Source: Intrasporangium oryzae NRRL B-24470
GTDB taxonomy: Bacteria; Actinomycetota; Actinomycetes; Actinomycetales; Dermatophilaceae
NCBI RefSeq assembly: GCF_000576595.1
Contig: NZ_AWSA01000007.1
Coordinates: forward strand, 1-64,000
Direction of reading: 5' to 3'
DNA: 64,000 nt
Part shown: positions 57,417 to 64,000 of the stretch, in pieces
Position numbering within the stretch: position 1 is the stretch's first letter
Layout of the letters: each line of letters starts with the position of its first letter
Translations under genes and position numbers: made by a program
The notes under the pieces: model-generated
Databases searched by the model: none
What the model was told of the DNA's origin: nothing
The model's input: only the letters and a program-made list of their open reading frames with translations

Positions 57417-57477
57417 CTTCATCCCGGCCAAATGAAGGTATGCTCTTCAGATGGATGCGTTGAAGCTTCGGGCTTCA
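57417..57477 (+). promoter_or_regulatory. satD promoter with 28-bp-phased TGAAG/CTTCA operator array
   Basis: TGAAG-N7-CTTCA occurs at 57433-57449 and at 57461-57477. A further CTTCA half-site is at 57417-57421. All equivalent half-sites are exactly 28 bp apart. The -10 TATGCT (57439-57444) lies inside the first palindrome, and the ATG (57451) follows by 6 nt (leaderless). The second palindrome is inside codons 4-9 of satD. The downstream HTH protein is the obvious autoregulator candidate. Confidence 0.65.
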
Positions 57478-58101
57478 TCGGTGGCCCTGATCGGTGACAT
57501 CGTCGACTCACGGACCGCCCCCGACCGCCAGGCCCTCCACGACCGGCTCGAGCACGTGCTCGACGAGACCAACGCCAGGGTGCTCGCGCAGGACCCGGCG
57601 ACGATCACCCTCGGCGACGAGTTCCAGGGCGTCTACTCCACGCTCGGAGACGCCCTCGCGGCGAGCTTCCGCATCCGCGCCGGCCTCCACCCGATGGCCG
57701 ACGTCCGCTTCGGGCTCGGCCGGGGGGCCGTGAGCACGCTCGACCCCCGGCGCGGCATCCACGACGGGCCCGCCTACTGGGCGGCCCGCGACGCCATCGA
57801 GACGGCGAAGGAGCGCGCCGGCCAGGCGCAGTCACGCACGTCGCGGACGGCATACGTCTCCCCCGAGGACGAGCCCGGTCACGTCGCCGCCGTCCAGGCG
57901 GCCCTCGACTGTCTGGACTACATGGTTGGCTCGCTCTCGACGACATCACGCCGGATCCTCGGGGGGCTCATGGAGGGCGACACGCAGCAGGACATCGCGC
58001 GACGCGAGGGCGTCAGCCCGTCCGCCGTCTCGCAGCGCATGCGCCGCGACGGCATCGGTGTGGCGCTCGGAGCCATGACCACCCTGGCTGGGCTGCCATG
58101 A
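57451..58101 (+). CDS. SatD-family protein with C-terminal HTH
   Basis: This 216-residue protein of the SatD family carries the signature VALIGDIVDSR at residues 12-22, TLGDEFQGVYSTLGDAL near 52, and a C-terminal helix-turn-helix (EGDTQQDIARREGVSPSAVSQRMRRDG, about 176-202). SatD was named from an acid-tolerance locus of Streptococcus mutans; its biochemical role is unclear. The HTH suggests DNA binding, and its own promoter carries a phased palindrome array. It is coupled by ATGA to a membrane protein, a pairing seen in this family. Confidence 0.85.
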   Translation: MDALKLRASSVALIGDIVDSRTAPDRQALHDRLEHVLDETNARVLAQDPATITLGDEFQGVYSTLGDALAASFRIRAGLHPMADVRFGLGRGAVSTLDPRRGIHDGPAYWAARDAIETAKERAGQAQSRTSRTAYVSPEDEPGHVAAVQAALDCLDYMVGSLSTTSRRILGGLMEGDTQQDIARREGVSPSAVSQRMRRDGIGVALGAMTTLAGLP

Positions 58102-58877
58102 CCTGGCTGTCCATCCTCCTCATCGGCACCGGCCTTGCCGACCTCGTCCGGGCGACGGGGTCCCGGCGGGGTCGCATGGCCGCGCACGCGGTCGCACCGG
58201 CCGCGGTGGCCGTCACGGCGGCCCTGTCGGGTGTCTACGCGTGGCCCGACGTCCTCGCCCTGGGCCTGGCGCTGCTCGGCTGCGCCGCGTGGATCGAGCT
58301 GTCGACGCGGACCCAGGCCGACGGACGGCACGCCCTCCGGGCGCTCGCCGCGCTGGCGCTGACGGCGACGGGCCTCGTCGCCTTCTCGGGGGGGGCGAGC
58401 ACCCCGGGCGGTCCGCTCGGCCGCTGGCTCGCCTGGGCCGACCTTCCCGGAACCGAGACGCCCCAGCCGGCCCGCGTCCTGCTGATCCTCGCCCTCGTGC
58501 TCTTCAACGTGGCGAGCGCCAACGTCATCGTGCGACTCGTCCTGCTCGCCATCGGAGCCCTGCGCCCCGACCAGGTCGCGGCGCCGCCCGTCCCCCAGCC
58601 GGCCGACCGGCTCAAGGGCGGCCGGCTCCTCGGCCCGATGGAACGCCTCGTCATCCTCGGGCTCGGGCTCGCCGGCGAGGTGGGCGCAGCGAGCCTCGTC
58701 ATCGCCGCCAAGGGGCTGCTGCGGTTCCCCGAGATCCAGGCATCCGGCCGCAACAGCGGCGGGTCCGACCCGACGCGGGCGCCCGGCCTCGGGATCGACG
58801 ACGTGACCGAGTACTTCCTCGTCGGCAGCTTCGTCAGCTGGATCACCGCCCTCGCCTCGCTCGCCCTCGCCCGCTGA
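58098..58877 (+). CDS. Membrane protein partner of SatD
   Basis: This 259-residue protein has about seven hydrophobic segments. No enzyme motif is visible. The C-terminal part (GGRLLGPMERLVILGLGLAGEVG, AAKGLLRFPEI, TEYFLVGSFVSWITALA) resembles membrane proteins found next to satD in other actinobacteria. It starts inside the satD stop (ATGA), so the two are co-translated and probably act together, perhaps as sensor and regulator. Function is unknown. Confidence 0.75.
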   Translation: MTWLSILLIGTGLADLVRATGSRRGRMAAHAVAPAAVAVTAALSGVYAWPDVLALGLALLGCAAWIELSTRTQADGRHALRALAALALTATGLVAFSGGASTPGGPLGRWLAWADLPGTETPQPARVLLILALVLFNVASANVIVRLVLLAIGALRPDQVAAPPVPQPADRLKGGRLLGPMERLVILGLGLAGEVGAASLVIAAKGLLRFPEIQASGRNSGGSDPTRAPGLGIDDVTEYFLVGSFVSWITALASLALAR

Positions 58878-59019
58878 GGAGGCGTGACCTGCTCCTGACG
58901 GAGACGGGGCCGACGTGAGGCCGGCACGGTGAGGGGTCGCATGCCCGAGCCCACTGGCCCACTGTGAGCCGGGCCACAGGGCGGTCCATGGGCCGTTCTG
59001 AGCACGCTGCACGCACTGA

Positions 59020-59025
59020 TAACGT
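59020..59025 (+). promoter_or_regulatory. -10 element of mdh
   Basis: TAACGT fits TANNNT. It gives a leader of about 33 nt that includes an AAGGGC ribosome site before GTG 59065. Confidence 0.4.
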
Positions 59026-59064
59026 CGGAACGTCCAGCGCCACACCGACGTGAAGGGCCCATCC

Positions 59065-60045
59065 GTGAGCACAACCCCTGTCAAGGTCGCCGTCACCGGC
59101 GCCGCCGGCCAGATCGGCTACAGCCTCCTCTTCCGCATCGCGAGTGGTGCGCTCCTCGGCCCGGACACCCCGGTCGAGCTCCGCCTCCTCGAGATCACCC
59201 CCGCCCTCAAGGCGCTCGAGGGTGTCGTCATGGAGCTCGACGACTGCGCCTTCCCGGCGCTCGCCGGCATCGAGATCGGCGACGACGCCAACCAGGTCTT
59301 CGAGGGCGCCAACCTCGCCATGCTCGTCGGCGCGATGCCGCGCAAGGAGGGCATGGACCGTGCCGACCTGCTCTCGGCCAACGGCACGATCTTCACCGGC
59401 CAGGGCAAGGCCCTCAACGACCACGCCGCCGACGACATCAAGGTCCTCGTCACCGGCAACCCGGCCAACACCAACGCGCTCATCGCGATGAGCAACGCGC
59501 CCGACATCCCGCGCGAGCGCTTCAACGCGCTGACGCGCCTCGACCACAACCGGGCGAAGACGCAGCTCGCGAAGAAGCTCGGCGTGTCCGTCACCGAGAT
59601 CACCAACCTCGCCATCTGGGGCAACCACGACGACTCGATGTACCCCGACCTCTACAACACGAAGGTCGGCGGCAAGGTGGCGGCCGACCTCGTCGACGAG
59701 GCCTGGATCACCGACGAGTACATCCCGACCGTCGCCAAGCGCGGCGGCGCGGTCATCGCCGCGCGCGGCCTCTCGTCGGCGGCCTCCGCGGCCAACGCGA
59801 CGATCGACCACATGCGCGACTGGGTGCTCGGCAGCGATGACTGGGTCTCGATGTCGGTCCCGTCCGACGGCTCGTACGGCGTCACCGAGGGCATCGTGTC
59901 CTCCTTCCCCTGCACGACGAAGAACGGCACCTACGAGATCGTCCAGGGCATCGAGCTCAACGACTTCTCCAGGAGCCGCATCGAGGCTTCCGTCGGACGG
60001 CTCGAGGCCGAGCGCGCCGTGGTCAAGGACCTCGGCCTGATCTGA
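59065..60045 (+). CDS. mdh: Malate dehydrogenase
   Basis: This 326-residue NAD-dependent enzyme interconverts malate and oxaloacetate in the TCA cycle. The Rossmann motif [18 protein letters not shown] is at the N-terminus. The active-site loop is [14 protein letters not shown] with substrate-binding Arg. TRLDHNRAK and [12 protein letters not shown] supply the catalytic Asp and His. GTG 59065 is preferred over GTG 59050, because AAGGGC lies 6-10 nt upstream and family proteins start here. Confidence 0.95.
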   Translation: MSTTPVKVAVTGAAGQIGYSLLFRIASGALLGPDTPVELRLLEITPALKALEGVVMELDDCAFPALAGIEIGDDANQVFEGANLAMLVGAMPRKEGMDRADLLSANGTIFTGQGKALNDHAADDIKVLVTGNPANTNALIAMSNAPDIPRERFNALTRLDHNRAKTQLAKKLGVSVTEITNLAIWGNHDDSMYPDLYNTKVGGKVAADLVDEAWITDEYIPTVAKRGGAVIAARGLSSAASAANATIDHMRDWVLGSDDWVSMSVPSDGSYGVTEGIVSSFPCTTKNGTYEIVQGIELNDFSRSRIEASVGRLEAERAVVKDLGLI

Positions 60046-60070
60046 GCCACTCGGCGACGCAGCACGTCGA

Positions 60071-60102
60071 AGGCGCCGGTCACCGCGAGGTGGCCGGCGC
60101 CT
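60071..60102. terminator. Strong terminator hairpin after mdh (bidirectional)
   Basis: A 14-bp stem, AGGCGCCGGTCACC (60071-60084) with GGTGGCCGGCGCCT (60089-60102), closes a GCGA loop with one T-G wobble. It lies between convergent mdh and the DUF3017-folD unit. Confidence 0.8.
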
Positions 60103-60127
60103 CGCTCGTGTGCGGGACGGTCCGGCC

Positions 60128-60406
60128 CTAGACGAGCTTGACCGTGGCCGACGCGATGAGCACGCCGATCCCGAGGGTGAGCAGGATGATGACATCGAGG
60201 GCGCGGGATCGCACCGTGAGGCCCCCGGCCTTGCGGGGCGGGTTGCGCACCAACCGGATCACGGCGCCGCCGATGAAGCCGGCGGCCATGATCTGGCCGC
60301 CGAGCCGGATCTGTCCGGAAGCGATGGTCAGCACCCCCGACCCCACGACGACGGCGACGAGCCACCAGACGCCGAGAACGCGGAAACCGCTGCCGCGCAG
60401 GCTCAT
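60128..60406 (-). CDS. DUF3017 membrane protein
   Basis: This 92-residue protein has three predicted helices: VWWLVAVVVGSGVLTIA, IMAAGFIGGAVIRLV and ALDVIILLTLGIGVLIASA. The RNPPRKAGGLTVRSRALD region is typical of DUF3017, which in actinobacteria usually follows folD. Here too it lies 10 bp after the folD stop on the same strand. Function is unknown. Confidence 0.85.
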   Translation of the reverse strand: MSLRGSGFRVLGVWWLVAVVVGSGVLTIASGQIRLGGQIMAAGFIGGAVIRLVRNPPRKAGGLTVRSRALDVIILLTLGIGVLIASATVKLV

Positions 60407-60416
60407 CGGCGCCGCA

Positions 60417-61271
60417 TCACGCGGAGTGGGCGATCGAGGCCTCGGCGGCCTCGACGATGTTGGTCAGGAGCAGCGCGCGCGTCATCGGCCCGACGCCTCC
60501 GGGATTGGGGCTGACCCAGCCGGCGACCTCGGCGACGTCCGGCGCCACGTCGCCGGCGATCTTTCCGTCGACGCGGCTCACGCCGACGTCGAGGACTGCC
60601 GCGCCGGGCTTGACCATGTCCTTCGTGATGATGCCGGGCACGCCCGCGGCCGCGATGACGATGTCGCCCTGGCGCACCTCGGCCGCGAGGTCGCGCGTCC
60701 CGGTGTGGCACAGCGTCACGGTGGCGTTCTCGCTCTTGCGGGTGAGGATGAGCCCCAGAGGACGTCCGACCGTCAGGCCGCGGCCGACGATGACGACCTT
60801 GGCACCGGCGATCGGCACGTCGTAGCGGCGGAGCAGCTCGATGCATCCCATCGGGGTGCACGGCAGCGGTGCGTGCTTGCCGAGGGCGAGCCAGCCGAGG
60901 TTCATGGGGTGCAGGCCGTCGACGTCCTTCTCGGGGGCGACGCGAGAGAGCAGGGCCATCTCGTCGAGGCCGGTCGGTTGCTGGACGAGGAAGCCGGTGC
61001 ACGCCGGGTCGCCGTTGAGCTCGTCGATGACCGCCTCGACCTCGGCCTGGGTCGCGGTCGCCGGCAGGTCGCGGCGCAGGCTCGTGATGCCGATCTCGGC
61101 GCAGTCCTTGTGCTTGGCATTGACGTACCAGTGGCTGCCCGGGTCGTCGCCGACGAGGACGGTGCCGAGGCCCGGGACCACCCCGCGCTCGCGGAGCGCC
61201 GCGACCCGCTGGGTGAGCTCCGCCTTGATGGCCTTGAGGGTGGATGCGCCGTCGAGGATCTGTGCCGTCAC
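60417..61271 (-). CDS. folD: Bifunctional methylenetetrahydrofolate dehydrogenase/cyclohydrolase
   Basis: This 284-residue enzyme interconverts 5,10-methylene- and 10-formyl-tetrahydrofolate with NADP. The catalytic Lys lies in [16 protein letters not shown] (YxxxK), followed by [19 protein letters not shown], and the nucleotide-binding [33 protein letters not shown] is near the C-terminus. GTG 61271 (VTAQILDG) matches the family start; ATG 61280, three codons upstream, is possible. Confidence 0.94.
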   Translation of the reverse strand: MTAQILDGASTLKAIKAELTQRVAALRERGVVPGLGTVLVGDDPGSHWYVNAKHKDCAEIGITSLRRDLPATATQAEVEAVIDELNGDPACTGFLVQQPTGLDEMALLSRVAPEKDVDGLHPMNLGWLALGKHAPLPCTPMGCIELLRRYDVPIAGAKVVIVGRGLTVGRPLGLILTRKSENATVTLCHTGTRDLAAEVRQGDIVIAAAGVPGIITKDMVKPGAAVLDVGVSRVDGKIAGDVAPDVAEVAGWVSPNPGGVGPMTRALLLTNIVEAAEASIAHSA

Positions 61272-61306
61272 GGGGACCATCCTGCCATTGCCCCCGCGAC
61301 GTTCCG

Positions 61307-62563
61307 TCAGGCGGGCGCGGCGAGGCTGTCGAGCGCCGTGTCGGGGTCGGCGAGCCGGTCGCGGTCGACGACCGTCCGGTTGCGGACGAGCTGCTGGACG
61401 GCGTCGATCGTGTCCCACACGTTGACGTGCATGCCGGCGAGGACGCGCACACCCTCCCCCTCGGGGACGACCCAGAACGCCATGAACTCGTTGGTGGCGG
61501 GGTCCCCGCGCAGCACGACCTCGGCGTCGGTGCCGCGAGGGACGTACCCGGCATACTCGAGGCCGGCGTCGTACTGGTCGGAGAAGAAGAACGGGACCGG
61601 GTCGTAGGTGACGTCCTGACCGGCCATGGACCGGCCGGCCGCGAGGCCGCCGTCCTGGGCGTTGGCCCAGTGCTCGACCCGGACGTGGGTGCCGAGCGTC
61701 GTGCTGTGCCAGCTCGCCACGTCGCCGGCCGCCCAGATGTGCGGGTCGGACGTGCGCAGCGAGGCGTCGCAGCGCACCCCGTTGTCGACCTCGAGCCCGG
61801 CCGCCTCGGCGAGCGCGGTCGTCGGCGTGATGCCGACGCCGACGACGACGGTGTCGGCCTGGATGGTCTCGCCGTCGGAGGTCACGACCCCGGTCACCTG
61901 GCCGTCGCCCTCGAACCGGTCGACGCCCGTCCCGAGTCTCAGGTCGACCCCGTGGGCCCGGTGGAGGTCGGCGAACCATCCGCCGACCCGCTCGCCGACG
62001 ACGCCGAGGAGCGGGGACGCCTGCGGCTCAACGATCGTCACCTCGCACCCGCGCTCCCGTGCGGCGGCCGCGACCTCGAGCCCGATCCAGCCCGCACCGA
62101 CCACCGCGACGTTGCTCCCCGCGACGAGCCGCGAGCGCAGGGCGGCGGAGTCGCCCATCGTGCGCAGGTAGAGCACGTCCATCAGATCGGCGCCCGGGAC
62201 GTCGAGGCGGCGAACGGTCGAGCCGGTCGCGAGGAGCAGCCGGTCGTAGCCGAGGGTCGCACCGCTCGCCAGCGTGACGGTGCGTGCGGCCGGGTCGATC
62301 GCCGTCGCGGCGTCGCCGAGACGGAGCTCGACATGCTGCTCGGCGTACCACTCCTGCGGGTGGGTGAAGGCCGAGTCGGCGGTGTCGTCGCCCTTGAGCA
62401 CGCCCTTCGACAGCGGCGGCCGCTCGTAGGGGATGTGCTCCTCGGCGGCCACGATGACGATCGAGCCGTCGGGGTCGCTCTCCCGAATCCCTTCGACCGC
62501 CTTGGCGCCCGCAAGACCGCCTCCGACGATGACGTACGTGGCCTCTGACGTCGCGCTGCTCAT
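61307..62563 (-). CDS. FAD-dependent ferredoxin/rubredoxin reductase-type oxidoreductase
   Basis: This 418-residue flavoprotein has two dinucleotide folds: [17 protein letters not shown] at the N-terminus (FAD) and [17 protein letters not shown] near 145 (NADH). [15 protein letters not shown] and the C-terminal [11 protein letters not shown] are typical of the putidaredoxin-reductase group, with a reductase C-terminal domain after about 320. It probably reduces a ferredoxin for a monooxygenase or desaturase; no partner is in the window. ATG 62563 has a GAGAGTGGGG run upstream. Confidence 0.88.
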   Translation of the reverse strand: MSSATSEATYVIVGGGLAGAKAVEGIRESDPDGSIVIVAAEEHIPYERPPLSKGVLKGDDTADSAFTHPQEWYAEQHVELRLGDAATAIDPAARTVTLASGATLGYDRLLLATGSTVRRLDVPGADLMDVLYLRTMGDSAALRSRLVAGSNVAVVGAGWIGLEVAAAARERGCEVTIVEPQASPLLGVVGERVGGWFADLHRAHGVDLRLGTGVDRFEGDGQVTGVVTSDGETIQADTVVVGVGITPTTALAEAAGLEVDNGVRCDASLRTSDPHIWAAGDVASWHSTTLGTHVRVEHWANAQDGGLAAGRSMAGQDVTYDPVPFFFSDQYDAGLEYAGYVPRGTDAEVVLRGDPATNEFMAFWVVPEGEGVRVLAGMHVNVWDTIDAVQQLVRNRTVVDRDRLADPDTALDSLAAPA

Positions 62564-62635
62564 GGGCCCCACTCTCACATGGTCGGGTGCCTCCGTCGAG
62601 AGTCAGCGCGCTGCCTTTCGCGCGAGCCGACGAGC

Positions 62636-62679
62636 GAGGTCGTATGCCGCTGGGCCGGGCCCCGGCGGCATACGACCTC
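62636..62679. terminator. 15-bp perfect hairpin built on the CGGCATAC motif
   Basis: GAGGTCGTATGCCGC (62636-62650) pairs exactly with 62665-62679 around a 14-nt GC-rich loop. It lies 6 bp beyond the stop of the leftward ABC gene, so it probably serves as its terminator. Each arm contains the window-wide octamer. It is the same core as the palindrome inside cdd. Confidence 0.8.
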
Positions 62680-62685
62680 ACGGGG

Positions 62686-64000
62686 TCACGACGTCCACGC
62701 CCGCCACAGCGCGGCGTACTCACCGTCGAGCGCGACGAGCTCGTCGTGGCTGCCGAGCTCGGCGACGCGACCGTCGATGACGACGGCGATGCGGTCGGCG
62801 TCGTGGGCCGTGTGGAGCCGGTGCGCGATGGCGACGACGGTACGTCCGGTGAGAAGGGCGTTCATCGACCCCTCGAGGTGGCGGGCCGTGCGCGGGTCGA
62901 TGAGCGAGGTCGCCTCGTCGAGGACGATCGTGTGCGGGTCGGCGAGGATGAGCCGGGCCAGCGCGACCTGCTGGGCCCGACCCGGGGTCAGGGCCAGCTG
63001 ACCCGACCCCAGCCGGGTGTCGAGGCCCTCGGGGAGCCGCTCGACCCACTCCCAGGCGTCGACGGCGCGCAGGGCCTCGATGACGTCCTCGTCGGGTGCA
63101 CCCTCGCGCGCGAGGACGACGTTGTCGCGGATCGTGCCGATGAAGACGTGGTGCTCCTGGGTGACGAGGGCGACCTCCCGGCGCAGGACGTCGAGCGGGA
63201 GCGCCGTCAGCTCGACGCCGCCGACCGCGACGGAGCCGGTCCGCGGCCCGTGGATCCCGGACAGGAGGCGTCCGAGGGTCGACTTGCCAGAGCCGCTCGG
63301 TCCGACGATCGCGAGACGCTCCCCCGTGCGCAGCTCGAGGTCGACACCATGGAGGACGTCGTGGCCCTCACGGTAGGCGTAGCGCAGGTCACGGCCGACG
63401 AGGTCGGCCCCGGTCGGCACCAGGTCGCCCGGCTCGCGGTCGGGCGGGACGCTCGCGATGCCGAGGAGTCGGGTCGTCGAGGCGATCCCGACCTGCACCC
63501 GGTCGACGGTGTGGACGAGCATGTCGAAGGGACCCCACAGGGCGTCGGTGAAGAGGATCGCCGTCGTGATCTGCCCCAGCGTCACCCAGCCCTCCGCGTA
63601 GCCGATCGCCCCGAGGAGCAGGACGAAGACGCGGGGCAGGCTGAAGGCGATGTCCATGACGATGAAGAGCAGGTTGCGCAGGGTCATGGTGTAGCGCTCG
63701 GCCTGCGCCGACACCGCGATGTCGTCGTCGCCGCGGCGCAGTCGGTTGGCCCGGAGCCCGAGGGCCTCGACGGTGCGCACTCCCTCGACCGTCTCGGTCA
63801 GGGTCGTGTTGATCCGCGAGTACGTGCCGCCCTCGGTGAGGTAGCCCTTGGGCGCCCGCGCGAGGTAGCGGCGCACCTGGAGGATCGCCAGCGACATGAG
63901 CACGAGCGAGGGAACGGAGAGCAGCAGGGAGTTGCTCACCATCGCGACCAACGTCAGCACGACGGTGATCCCGGCCATGATCGACTGCGGCAACGCCCAC
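62686..64000 (-). CDS. ABC exporter half-transporter, 3' part (partial at window edge)
   Basis: About 437 residues are present; the frame is still open at the right edge, so the N-terminus is missing. The membrane domain part includes several helices and ETVEGVRTVEALGL. The ATPase has Walker A GPSGSGKST, Q-loop VTQEHHVF, Walker B HTIVLDEATSLID, and H-loop AIAHRLHT. The signature loop reads LTPGRAQQVALARL instead of LSGGQ, so it may be the degenerate half of a heterodimer. The substrate is unknown. A TTG at 63991-63993 is internal, not the start. Confidence 0.85.
   Translation of the reverse strand, partial: WALPQSIMAGITVVLTLVAMVSNSLLLSVPSLVLMSLAILQVRRYLARAPKGYLTEGGTYSRINTTLTETVEGVRTVEALGLRANRLRRGDDDIAVSAQAERYTMTLRNLLFIVMDIAFSLPRVFVLLLGAIGYAEGWVTLGQITTAILFTDALWGPFDMLVHTVDRVQVGIASTTRLLGIASVPPDREPGDLVPTGADLVGRDLRYAYREGHDVLHGVDLELRTGERLAIVGPSGSGKSTLGRLLSGIHGPRTGSVAVGGVELTALPLDVLRREVALVTQEHHVFIGTIRDNVVLAREGAPDEDVIEALRAVDAWEWVERLPEGLDTRLGSGQLALTPGRAQQVALARLILADPHTIVLDEATSLIDPRTARHLEGSMNALLTGRTVVAIAHRLHTAHDADRIAVVIDGRVAELGSHDELVALDGEYAALWRAWTS

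Overview
The window is about 70% G+C (estimated by eye) and almost fully coding. It looks like a chromosomal segment of a high-GC Gram-positive actinobacterium. Supporting marks are GTG starts, GTGA/ATGA stop-start overlaps, TANNNT -10 hexamers placed just upstream of start codons (leaderless genes), a single-anchor menaquinone-type succinate dehydrogenase, DUF3017 beside folD, and a SatD-family gene. An Intrasporangiaceae-like organism (Janibacter/Phycicoccus type) is plausible, but that is inference. I saw no rRNA, tRNA, CRISPR array, transposase or prophage.

Layout. 0.4-7.4 kb is a leftward nucleoside uptake and salvage operon: BmpA-type lipoprotein, two-domain ATPase, two permeases, cytidine deaminase and thymidine phosphorylase. 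7.5-11.4 kb holds an M20 amidohydrolase, a FhuF-like 2Fe-2S protein and a pseudouridine catabolism pair (psuG, psuK). 11.4-12.5 kb carries a DUF559/AbiEi-like gene framed by two matching inverted-repeat elements. 12.5-17.3 kb has a stand-alone acyl-CoA mutase large subunit and a MarR regulator divergent from an ABC exporter. 17.4-20.8 kb has sugar-nucleotide genes (manC, ugd) and an SDR. 20.9-24.4 kb is sdhCAB. 24.5-30.8 kb is mixed housekeeping: D,D-carboxypeptidase, glycosyltransferase, YihY, 2H phosphoesterase, trpS and exonuclease III.

From 30.9 to 56.4 kb lies a large cell-surface polysaccharide region. It contains many glycosyltransferases (one a GT4-GT2 fusion), an O-antigen-ligase-like polymerase, a Wzz-BY-kinase with its LMW phosphatase, a PAP2 phosphatase, a Wzx-like flippase, a pyruvyltransferase, a GT-C membrane protein, an LCP ligase, and the dTDP-rhamnose set rmlC-rmlA / rmlB-rmlD split over two divergent operons. 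Together these can make GDP-mannose, UDP-glucuronate and dTDP-rhamnose, assemble a lipid-linked repeat unit, export and polymerise it under phosphotyrosine control, and attach it to the wall.

56.5-64 kb returns to housekeeping: aquaporin, SatD regulator plus membrane partner, malate dehydrogenase, DUF3017-folD, an FAD oxidoreductase, and the 3' part of an ABC exporter cut by the window edge.

The strongest unexplained signals are these: (i) the octamer CGGCATAC/GTATGCCG, found about 40 times on both strands in every reading frame and in intergenic DNA, twice as perfect hairpins; (ii) two stem elements with the same 12-bp arm (one arm of the second imperfect) and the same 37-nt spacing around the DUF559 gene; (iii) a 28-bp-phased TGAAG/CTTCA operator array embedded in the satD promoter and start.
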